The notes beneath the pieces were generated by a model, which did no database searches, was not told the origin of the DNA, and was given only the letters and a program-made list of their open reading frames with translations. Positions 18,601 to 26,578 of a DNA stretch of 64,000 nt are shown in pieces (the first letter of the stretch is position 1; each line of letters begins with the position of its first letter). This stretch comes from Symbiodinium sp. CCMP2592 (taxonomy: Eukaryota > Sar > Dinophyceae > Suessiales > Symbiodiniaceae). Made by a program: the position numbers and the translations under genes. The stretch spans positions 211,501 to 275,500 of the forward strand of contig CAJNDT010005779.1 of NCBI GenBank assembly GCA_905221615.1. The letters run 5' to 3'.

Positions 18601-19040
18601 GAACCGGAAGCGCGGGCACCGGCAGGTCCGGTGAAGTTCGAAGGTCCGCCTGCAGGTGGCGGCTCGGCAGCGTCCTTGAAGGAGTTCACGCGGGCCTCTG
18701 CTTCCGCGAACTGGTCCTCGACTTTAAAACGGAAGCGCCTCGAGCAAAAAAAGCACCATGTGGATTCGCTCAGGCTTGACCGCTTCTCCCAGATGGCATT
18801 CACGGCCTTCGTCGCAAGATGCGACCTCTCACTGTTCTGGTTTTTATCTGGATGGACCAGCTGCACTATCTTGCGGTGGGCGGCCTTGACGAAGGCGTCG
18901 CGAGAATCGCGATTCCGCTGGGGCTCTCCCTGATCTGACACCATCTTGCAGCCCAGCTTGCCGAATTCATCCAATTTGGAGAGCACGAGATTCTGCGCCG
19001 CCTCGCGCAGCTGGGCCCGCGCCTCCTCCAAGGAGGCCAT
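15642..19040 (-). CDS. Replication protein: J domain + family-A (TV-Pol-like) DNA polymerase + SF3 helicase
   Basis: 1132 aa from the ATG at 19040-19038 (a GTG precedes it). Residues about 45-90 are a J domain with HPDKN at 63-67 in RKIVQLVHPDKNQ; a CFFC pair follows at 95-98, then an Ala/Ser/Gly-rich linker. Residues about 350-510 show family-A polymerase motifs: A (VVEVDAVNAYF), B (QAKRLVIALGFGG) and C (GEHDGVCV), as in the TV-Pol of transpovirons, virophages and PLVs. The C-terminal SF3/D5 helicase has Walker A GGGSSGKD near 825-832 with Asp where Ser/Thr is usual, Walker B-like VWVSEVP, motif C LLATSNHP and an arginine finger in GWDRRLRLL. It would copy the viral genome and could recruit host Hsp70. 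The frame is intact throughout. Confidence 0.88.
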   Translation of the reverse strand: MASLEEARAQLREAAQNLVLSKLDEFGKLGCKMVSDQGEPQRNRDSRDAFVKAAHRKIVQLVHPDKNQNSERSHLATKAVNAIWEKRSSLSESTWCFFCSRRFRFKVEDQFAEAEARVNSFKDAAEPPPAGGPSNFTGPAGARASGSAEAPAGSTEGDAGSAGAHDSGSAEAAAGSTEASSGSPSEDDFHEGDEGEPTHFPPKQTQPSSLRTRWEPVNVQSLDEALGKDAVRRFTEFSLYEVLWSIRTRVRSIRGRIGWVFVTEQDGDAPPGMRARQYSGVVLPPLVKETAASRKRKAGAKEAGPNEARNELIASLPQQLRQELQQGVPDCLVGKSCFAFPKLVRYIARKGLDVVEVDAVNAYFQHLARGFPASTPLQNYVAHRDEVLGRICQAFGVDRDQAKRLVIALGFGGSLSNWCSETIGYIPEDDDPQVGECFREMQDFEAAMREIHRQVVGAMTPAQKEHLRGRSWGGACFFDYQNAERALLDVMMASAGKDLVSGEHDGVCVMRQAAQRVQEAAQAVSWEVATKPLPSPWEFAAREYPMFDWDVTARMPFRKFHELRGRVINHAVQGESEVRANTADVVRYVAEVLRETVNVPNKPDERTSSYEFFTSQGFWVERHIDCLQKQIQEVLRQIGRHPLAREETQPLKPFNRVDFSHSLGSAVLAQLAERTMPSLDGARINGLLLCSDGYILDFNEGAAQKCRRARPSDRLGFIAKALSKIWQPKNPSGLGQLVRDFLETKAKTLEENEAGRKVIEEFERLLHEEKCEVLSVLKNYAILREKVDGVMTETIDWNWVLWVLRFISRCILGEEHLCELLYLWGGGSSGKDVLSLLIFAVLGLGAENLGVMLPGRYLIAGGHSANENASPLLARMERKRAVWVSEVPHHTHLNEDFVKPFCEQGGAPVPARRLNKAPRDFIPTSVLLATSNHPAQVDRKSMTEDNGWDRRLRLLETKVKFTAKKEDLECNEMKADDNLKARVNLGHYNASLLFLVGELYPTLKPRYNEGTELVPKPACMEEAEKEFASKQAGTQFKEFVKDRCVRVEQKVAASLFTDFCKELKSYLGDFMQMAEVRKLAKENGFASSSNGSERVVINADGPWRLKTQEELKAELEAQQARRAAETFFAPQP

Positions 19041-19243
19041 CACTCCGACCGGCTACCGCAGAGCTCGAATGCAAAATGCTGTGGCAACCACTTTCTCAAA
19101 GGCTTCGAAGATCTGCTTGCACACAGCTCGACTGCAAAATGATTCAGCGGCTGCTTTCACAGAGGCTCCGAAGAACTAGGTGCAGGCAACTCTCGGCTCC
19201 AGGCGATGCGACACGACGAACCAGTGAAGAGGATGCACCTGAG

Positions 19244-19470
19244 AGCGAAGGAGGGGCCCGGGGCTACCGGGAAGGGTTCGGGAGGCACAGGGCACTCTAG
19301 TCTTACAGGCGGGGGGAGGCGGCAGCAACGGGCACTCCTGCGCGCACACACTTGCACAACAGAAAAAACCCGAACAAACCCTCAAGCCTTAAGAACCCTC
19401 TGAGGCTAGGAGCGCCGCGGAAGCGATGAAGGTCCAGCCTGGGCGGAGCGGGATTTAGAGAGACTGGGAG
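19244..19470 (+). repeat. Intergenic direct repeat, copy 1
   Basis: About 225 bp containing GGGCACTCTAGTCTTACAGG, GGGCACTCCTGCGCGCAC and GGTCCAGCCTGGGCGGAGCG in this order. The same blocks recur at 20270-20490 with about 75-85 percent agreement by eye, so the gene at 19590-20051 lies between direct copies. No coding sense is apparent. Confidence 0.75.
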
Positions 19471-19589
19471 CTTAAGGGGCGAGGGTGCACAGCAAGGCAA
19501 GAGCAGCTCTCACAGTCAGACGGTTTTTTGCACAGAGAGCCCCGGCGCCGCGACCTGTACTCGAGCTACGCGGGGCTATAATCCTAAAA

Positions 19590-20051
19590 TCAGCCCCGAA
19601 CCGGCTGCCCAGCTCTCGTCCGGACAGCAATGGGATGGTTTCGGGACCTGTGCTGGCCGCTGTGAAACTCCTGCAATGCCGCGTGGAAGAACTGCAGATC
19701 ATCTTCTAAGGGCAGCTGCATGATTCCCGGCTGCTCGCTGTGAAGCGAATTCCACATCACCGTAAGGATGTCGTTCTTGAGCCGAAAGAAGACCTTAGCA
19801 TCTGTGTCGTAGCTGTAATTGCGAGCTGTGCCATCTTCTCCCAAGAATTTGAATTTCCGCTTCTGGATCTCTTTGACCTTCAAGTCTTTGATCTGGCCCA
19901 AGTAGAGCTCCAGATCGGCACGGTTACACGTCTCCACCTCAAGTCGGTCGTACTTGTGCTTCCGCTGCATGATGCTCAGGAGCTCCGGCGCCGAACTTGA
20001 CAGCACCTCCTGGGCAACCGCACCGGCAATGGCTGCATAGACCGAAGGCAT
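19590..20051 (-). CDS. Hypothetical protein between direct repeats
   Basis: 153 aa from the ATG at 20051-20049 (a GTG codon lies just before it). Composition is that of a globular protein: a helical N-terminus (AAIAGAVAQEVLSSSAPELL), then charged strands such as LEVETCNRADLELYLGQIKD and KVFFRLKNDILTVMWNSLH. No family is recognised. It is transcribed in the same direction as the polymerase-helicase and flanked by two copies of a 225-bp repeat, so it may be a mobile or duplicated cassette within the element. Confidence 0.55.
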   Translation of the reverse strand: MPSVYAAIAGAVAQEVLSSSAPELLSIMQRKHKYDRLEVETCNRADLELYLGQIKDLKVKEIQKRKFKFLGEDGTARNYSYDTDAKVFFRLKNDILTVMWNSLHSEQPGIMQLPLEDDLQFFHAALQEFHSGQHRSRNHPIAVRTRAGQPVRG

Positions 20052-20269
20052 CACCAGAGATCGCTAAGGGTGCCCCACAAGGAACTCGAGAGCTTCAACG
20101 GCCGCTCGCGACCAACAAATGCAAAGCACTCTAGTTACAAGGTTTCGGCAAGGTCCGAGCTCAACAGCGCACTCGGTCGCGACTTCAGCAGATGCAAAGC
20201 GGCCCAGGGTCCAGGCCCAGGCGATAGGAAGTCGAGGAAGAAGCCGCCGCCGACGCGGAGAGAACCTGC

Positions 20270-20600
20270 AAGTGACAGCAGGGGCCCGGGGCTCCCGGGA
20301 AGGGCTCGGGAGCGCAGGGCACTCTAGTCTTACAGGCGGGGGAGCAGGCAGCAAACGGGCACTCCTGCGCGCACTCGGCCACACAGCCACACGAACCCTA
20401 ACCCCTTCCAAAAACAGAAGAAACCCCGCAGCACTCTGAGGATCGGCACAGCACGAAGAAGGTCCAGCCTGGGCGGAGCGAGGAAGGGTTGGAGCTCGCG
20501 GGTAGGGTCCGGGAATGCAAGGCGCTCTAGTTTACGGGAGGGGCAGCGCAGGGCCTCCCTGTGCGCACTCGGCCAGAAACACACTCCTACAGAACACACT
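20270..20600 (+). repeat. Intergenic direct repeat, copy 2 and partial copy 3
   Basis: Copy 2 (20270-20490) repeats the blocks described at 19244-19470. A shorter third copy (about 20472-20590) has GGCGCTCTAGTTTACGGGAG followed by a CTGTGCGCACTCGGCCA block. The region to 20900 has no supported gene. Confidence 0.7.
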
Positions 20601-20949
20601 GCACTCCTAAGACTCCCACACTCTGAGGCCCAGCGACGAAAGCCCGCCCACCCCCCGCCCGTGCCCTACACTCCTTGAGAAAGCGAGCGCGGAAACACAA
20701 AGTCAAAGCAAAGGGGTCAGGCGGGTTCGGGAGGGCTCGCACAGAAGCGCACTCACTTGCGAAGCACTCGCAGGGCAGATGGGATACAGCCTACCGGAGG
20801 GGCAGAAAGGGTTAGGGTGCCCTGAACCAAACCGAAAAGAAGCAACCCCGGCGAAAGCACTCTAGCAAAATGTTACTGCAAAAGTCGGCGGGTCTAGCTA
20901 GAATACCACTATAAATCAAAAAGAAATGGAGCAGCGCCGAGCATCTGTG

Positions 20950-21430
20950 AGCATCCTAAACCCCCACGGATCAGGTCGACGGCGGCCACAGGCTCGCCGC
21001 CAATCGACACTGAGCGACCGAGGCCACGAAAACTTGAGCCAAACCTAGGGGACGTGTCCACCGAAATCGCGCTCTCACCACAGTTTGGTGTGAAACGGCC
21101 CGGCAAAGCCTTTTGGGCCATGCGCGGGCCTTCTCGGGGCTGGCTGTGTCGATTTTGGCCGGCGGGCCCGGAACAGGCGCTCAACATAAGCGGGGGTTAT
21201 ATTGAAAATCGGGGCCGCGGCGCTTCCGTGATGCCCGGCGATTCCGTGTGGCTGTGTTCGACCCATCCTAAACCCTCCCCGACCACGTTCCGAGGCTTGC
21301 CGGCACCGATTTGACAGGGAAGGCCCGATCCGGCCGAAATCGTGCTCAAAACCTAGGCGGGGGACACGCCGGAATCGTGCTCTCGCCGGTGCGTGGTCGG
21401 CTCGCAAAACGGCCGGCTGCCGGGGGCCGT
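20950..21430 (+). repeat. Imperfect tandem duplication, period about 312 bp
   Basis: CATCCTAAACCC at 20952 recurs at 21266, and the block with AAACCTAGG, CGAAATCG or GGAATCG, GCTCTC and ACGGCCGGC at about 21030-21110 recurs at 21345-21425. No gene is seen. It lies just upstream of the oxygenase-like gene and may hold its control region. Confidence 0.55.
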
Positions 21431-21537
21431 CGGGGCGCACCCTCCCCGGGCGGCTTCAAAATCCCGAAAAATTGGGGTGCGGCATGGTGTTTTAGGGGCA
21501 TGGGTGTTTTTGGTGATAAATGCTGTCAATGTAAAAA

Positions 21538-22155
21538 ATGGATTTGGCGTGCCGGAACGCCACGGAGGAGCCGACCGAAGCTAACCTCGTGCGGTTGCTG
21601 GATCTGTGGTCGGTGGACTGGAAGCACCGGGGTCGCACTCGGGCGGTGGGGCCGGGGGCCTATGAGCGATATGCCACACTGGGGCTTTTCGGGCACGGCG
21701 GCGTGGTCGGGGTCTCCAATGCCACGGGCCTGCGGGAGGCCTGCGCCGCTGTGAATTGCTTTCTCAAGAGCCGCTTTCCGAACGGCACCTGGACCTCCAT
21801 CGCCGTGCTCTTCAATCCACGCATGGGCTTGCACCGTGACATTCAGAACATGGCCGGGCACTTGAATCATGCGCTTGCTCTGGGCGAGTACACAGGCGGG
21901 CGGGTGTGGATCGAAGACGACGAGGGGGACTCTACCGCACTGCTGGCCGGCAAGAAGGGGGAGCAAGAGCTCCGGGGGCGGTGGCTGGACATGCACGATA
22001 AGCCAGTGAGCTTTGATGCTCGCCGCTATCACATGGTCGAGCCGCACGAGGGCAGCATGTGGGCTCTCGCTGCTTACGTTCCGCAAGCCTATGCTCGGGC
22101 AACCGAGCAGCACCGAGAGGCACTGAGAGAAGCGGGCTTTCCGCTGCCGAGCTAA
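21538..22155 (+). CDS. 2OG-Fe(II) oxygenase-like (double-stranded beta-helix) protein
   Basis: 205 aa from an ATG preceded by GTAAAAA. Key motifs in order: NPRMGLHRDIQN with an HxD pair, ALGEYTGGRVWIED, then RYHMVEPHEGSMWALAAYVP, which supplies the distal His and a basic residue. This order (HxD ... GG-x-hydrophobic-W ... H) matches the 2-oxoglutarate/Fe(II) dioxygenase core. Similar domains occur in dinoflagellate copia-type polyproteins, as I recall. Here it stands alone without protease or reverse transcriptase. Its A-rich start context resembles the viral genes to its left, so it may belong to the PLV, but an independent mobile gene is equally possible. Substrate unknown. Confidence 0.6.
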   Translation: MDLACRNATEEPTEANLVRLLDLWSVDWKHRGRTRAVGPGAYERYATLGLFGHGGVVGVSNATGLREACAAVNCFLKSRFPNGTWTSIAVLFNPRMGLHRDIQNMAGHLNHALALGEYTGGRVWIEDDEGDSTALLAGKKGEQELRGRWLDMHDKPVSFDARRYHMVEPHEGSMWALAAYVPQAYARATEQHREALREAGFPLPS

Positions 22156-22186
22156 CCAGTACGGGGCCGGGCCCGGAGGATTTTTT

Positions 22187-23224
22187 CTCTCTCTGGGGAG
22201 GGTGTTCCAGCTCTCCACTCTGTGATAGCTAGAGGCCTCAGTTCAAGACATGGGTCAGAATTCGGTACTTTGGAGCACTGTCGATTCACGGGCCTACGGC
22301 CCGCAGCTCCGACGATCTTAGGGGCTCTAAAGTCTTTGCAAAACGGGCTTTAGAGGAACTTTAAGGGCGCGCCACTTGCCAGCAGCCGACGAGTGCTCGC
22401 CGGCAGCTTGCGAGCTGCTTACTGGCAACTTACGAGCACTCGCCAGCCGCCTACGAGCAACCTACGAACTGCTCGCTTGCAACTCATGAGCACTCGCCAG
22501 CCGCCTACGAGCAACGCACGAGCTGCTCGCACGCCCTCCGCGCCGAACGAGCGCGCGTAAGCGCGCGTCGCTTCCCAAACAGCTCCGGAGACGGCAGCTT
22601 GCGAGCGACCTTCGAGCTACTCTCACGCCCTCTGCGCCGAACGAGCGCGCGTAAGCGCGCGTCGCTCCCAAACAGCTTCGGAGCACGACGGCGCGCCTCC
22701 AAACAGCTCGCGAGCTCTCCGCGGGCCCTCAAAGCGCCTCCGATGCCACGCGCGCCCGTTTTGCAAGCACTTTAGAGCCTCTAAGATCGCGAGCCCTAGA
22801 GCCTCCAGCCCGCAAAATCGACAGGCCCTCCAAGTACCGAATTCTACCCCATGTCTCGAAACCAGCCTCGTAGCTGCTGCAGCTGGAACACCCTCCCCAG
22901 AGAGAGGCGGAGGGCGTGGCAGCTCGAGCGCTGCTGTTTGGGGCTCGAAGTCGCTCGTAAGCTGCTGGCGAGTGCTCGTAAGGTGGCGAGAGCTCATAAG
23001 CTGCCGGCGAGTGCTTGTAAGTCGCCAGCAAGGAGCTCGTAAGCTGCGCTGCAGCTTTTAAGTCGCTCGCAAGCTGCTGTGTTGCGGTTGGAAAAGTCGC
23101 TGTGTTGCGGTTCTGTGAGCTGCTGGCGAGTGCTCGTAAGTTGCCAGCAAGCGAATTATGTCTCGAAACTAGCCTCGTAGCTACTCAGAGTGGAGTGCTG
23201 GAATACCCTCCCCAGAGAGAGAGG
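22187..23224. mobile_element. Foldback/MITE-like element with nested copy
   Basis: The left end CTCTCTCTGGGGAGGGTGTT matches, inverted, the right end at 23198-23224 (CCCTCCCCAGAGAGAGAGG). The inner terminal sequence with AAGACAT, CTCTAGCTAT and ACTCTG also matches the right end. A second right-type end (22851-22907) and an inverted internal block (AGAATTCGGTACTT ... GCAAAACGGGC versus 22745-22850) indicate nesting. Between are short GAGCACTCGCCAGCCGCCTA repeats and two copies (about 97 bp apart) of a CGAACGAGCGCGCGTAAGCG block. No coding capacity. Confidence 0.65.
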
Positions 23225-26200
23225 GTCTGAACAAGAGACGTAAGTTGGGCAATCTGCTCTTGCTGCTGCACCGTCAGGGAGAGAAGCGACTCCACGGTGG
23301 GCTGTGGTGGCGCCCTAACTGGCGAAAACCACCAAACTTAGGCAAGTCTGGCCTCTGGTAAGGCGGCGTGGCGTCTGTCCTGCAAATCCCTTTGGATCAT
23401 TCCCGCTCACCTGGAACATCACCGATGTTGAAGTGCTTGGCCTGCCACGACGCCACAAAATCTGTGGTTTCGAGGTTCACTTCGCCACAAATTTGCTTTT
23501 TTGGAGCCACATGAGCCAGAAGTCTTTGCCCAAGCCAACATTTGATTGCTGAAAAATGCGCTTTCTGACCGTAAAACCACCAAAACAGCTGCTCTGGTTG
23601 AGTCTCTCCGCAAATGCTTGTGGTCTTTCGTGTCTAATACTGTGTCTTCTCCTCTTCTGTAGCCGCTTCTTTCGCCTGGTACTTGAACCTTCATTCCAAA
23701 ATGATGCCCCTGCAAGGCCTCCCCCCAGTAAGCCATGGCCCCTGCCATTGCGTGACCCCTTTAGGGACGTGCCAAGTACACAGTGAGCATTTGGGCCGTT
23801 CTTGCTGCTCTTTTTGGTTCATGTCCAAACTTAAAAGCTCCCAAGCAAGAGAAAACAGGTTGAGGCTCCACAAAACCGTCCGAGGAAAACTCTGTGTCCC
23901 CAAACTACTACTGGGCAGAGCACCAGAAAGATCTGGCAATCATGGTTATTGACGCCGCATGAGGAAAACAGCAACACAATGTCATTTTGAACCCACAAAA
24001 GAAGCTGTACAAGAAGAATCACGTCAAGAGGGTGAAACAGGCCGATGCGAGAAGCCCATCCCCCTTCCCAGTTGGATTGAGTCGCGCAATGGCACACCAC
24101 GACCACTGTCGTTTGGCTCAAGACACGTTTGAGGCCCGCCCACGCCAAAAAAACAGGCCCAGTGCTGTCATTGACATGTGCGCAGGTCCTGTTGCTTTCC
24201 AATGGCTCCGGATAAATGCTTGACACATGCATTGCAGTTTTCTCAATGATGTGCCGCTTGTTGGTATCAGGCCAGCGCCAGACAAGTGGGATTCTGATGG
24301 CAGTGTTTTGTACCAAATTGTCTTCGTGGTCGATGCATGCTGGATGTTTTTCAGGTGGGGGAAACGCTGGATTATCAGTACAGGCCAACCACCTCATGCT
24401 TCAATCACACACTATCCACTTGATGATGTGCCACATTGTCCGCGCCGTGGAGTTTCTGAAGCTTTTTTAAATTAGTGGGATTCAGCTGTGGATGTTGTCG
24501 AATGGGGTAGATTTTACGACTTTCAGCAAAGTCCCTGTCTGGATGTGGCGTGGAGGCGGCGGGCGATTCTGACACAACTTCACAACAATGTGTTTCAGCT
24601 CTCTCTGTCTGAAGTACTGCGCTACTTCCATCGGCTACTTGTGGGTGCTCGCCAGGAGGACTTCTTCGAGGAGCTTTACACGATGGCATGCAAACGCATT
24701 CAGCAGGATGATCACACTACTACCATGACTACAGTCCTCTACTGGCTGTATATGATGGCAGTCCATGACTTCAAGGTATGATCCATCATCCGCTGTTTGT
24801 TTGACGATATGGCTCTGAGTACCCTTCTCAATGGGCTATGCTGTGGGTATGTCCTCGGCTTATCCTCTTTTCAACTGCATCTCCTTTGGAGCATCCTACA
24901 TGTATTCTGTATGTGTGGCGTTGCCGTACCTATGGTCTGGTTTACGACTTTGGATTTTCCTCTTTACATGTACATACGGTCGAACAGTCCAGCATGTTTT
25001 TTTTTGGCGTTAGCGGACCTCACAGACAGCAACTGCAGCACTCGGTCCCGGTAAGAATCAACTAAGAAAGAAAAGAACACTGTACAAATTCCTAAAGAGT
25101 GAAACAGGTCGCGACTTGCAGACTTAGCCAGCAGGGATCGTTCGACCTCGGAGTGGCCTCTCTCAGTTGATCTCTTCTTTTCCTGCCAACCGCCCCAGTG
25201 TGGATGCTCAAATTGGAAGGTTTAGGAGGTTGTTGAGAAGCCGATTCATGGGCCAGGTCGGCCAAGCCGCTAAGCCTGCTTGGTGAATGGTCCAAAAGGA
25301 CGAGCCGAGAAGAGTACAATGGCAGGCCCAGCTTCCCAGGAAGGCATCGCAAGGGCAGTCCGGTGAGGACAGGCCGCAATTGGACCCGGCCCGCATGTAA
25401 CCCAGGGCAATGCAAACAGTCGCAGCTTGAAGCAGAGAGAGCAGCCAAGACTGCTGCGGCCCAATGCGAAAGAGCGGCGAATGAGTGCGCTGCCATCGGA
25501 GAATGGCGCCATAGTGCGTCGAAGCCCAGCTTCCACATCTATCTCCTCGTCATGAACCTGTCACGAGTTGGCCGGATGGCCCAGCAATGGAGCAGGCCAG
25601 CTTCTCAGGGCGGGCATCGCAAGGGCCTATGGAGCCACAAAGCAGCACCATCCGCGATCCGAGGTCCCGTGGACGCGAGGTGCACCCGGAGCTGGTCGAC
25701 ATACCGCCAATCTCAGTCAATTCAACCGCAGCAACGGGCACCATGGCTTCCTGACAAGCAGGCATCGCAAGCGCATGTCAAAGCTTCCAGTGCGTCATCA
25801 ATTGCTCAGCAAGGAATGGAGACTGACGCCTGCCGGCAAAAAACGGACTGCCCTCATTCTGCCGAGCTGACAAGCAGTCAGAGCTAGGCATGGTCCCCTC
25901 CGCGCTCAGCGGCAACATGGCAGCGGTGGTCGAAGATGCCGGATTGGCAGAACACTCCGTCTCCACAGTGAAGAAGGAACTCCCCACAGAGCAGGACGCG
26001 AAGGACCAGGGTTGGAGCTCAAGGAGACTGCAAGTCGTCCGCACGCACAAAGTCCGCCTTTCCGAAAAGAGAGCAGGGCGCTAATGCCACACGTGACACG
26101 GCCGCGACAGCTTCCAGATCCTGCACCAGAGCAGCGGGGATCTGTACGCCAACCGCGGTGCAGTGCGGACACTTCCGCCAGAGAGGTTCAGTGTCGCCAG

Positions 26201-26578
26201 GTCCGCGAAGTCTGGGGCAGGGCTCGGCTTCTGGCCTTCCTACGACCAAGAGCCGGAGTCTTGCCTGCATGGTTTTTGACATTCCAACCAGCTGCGCCCA
26301 CAGTGAATCTGGAGGGGCTGTAAGTCGGAGTAGGGAGCTCCTTGAAGCCGTAAAAAGAAGAGACCTGACGGCGTTCCTCCAGTGGTGCCCGTTTACACGC
26401 GCCAAGGCGTGTGCCAAAACGACCGGCGAGATGGTCCAGCAGACGCCCCGTCGCCAGGTCGCGCGACGCTAAAGTTGGAAGAACCCTGGACCAGCAAGTT
26501 TCCTGCATTCATCTGAAGATGGATATGCGCTGAGGCAAGTGCATTCTGTGGGGAGGCGACAGAAAGGGCAACAAGTTG
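23225..26578. other. Sequence without a confident gene
   Basis: Lower GC than the viral part. Several 60-190 codon frames exist on both strands but none carries recognisable motifs. A candidate exon is listed at 24486-24775. Three weak copies of AGCTTC-YCAGG-x-x-GGCATCGCAAG occur around 25330, 25598 and 25750. Otherwise nothing recognised. Confidence 0.35.
24486..24775 (+). other. Possible host exon
   Basis: An open stretch of about 96 codons with protein-like composition (SLSEVLRYFHRLLVGARQED, LYTMACKRIQQDDH, VLYWLYMMAVHDFK) is bounded by GATTCAG on the left and AAG|GTATGA on the right, plausible splice sites. It has no ATG of its own near the left edge. No family recognised. Confidence 0.25.

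Noticed and set aside
23831-24397. 188-codon minus-strand frame with hydrophobic segments
   Set aside because: Begins with ATG, but has no motif, unremarkable composition and no supporting context; too weak to call.
25363-25887. 174-codon plus-strand frame
   Set aside because: Gln/Ala/Ser-rich without motif, crossing weak internal repeats; not supported.
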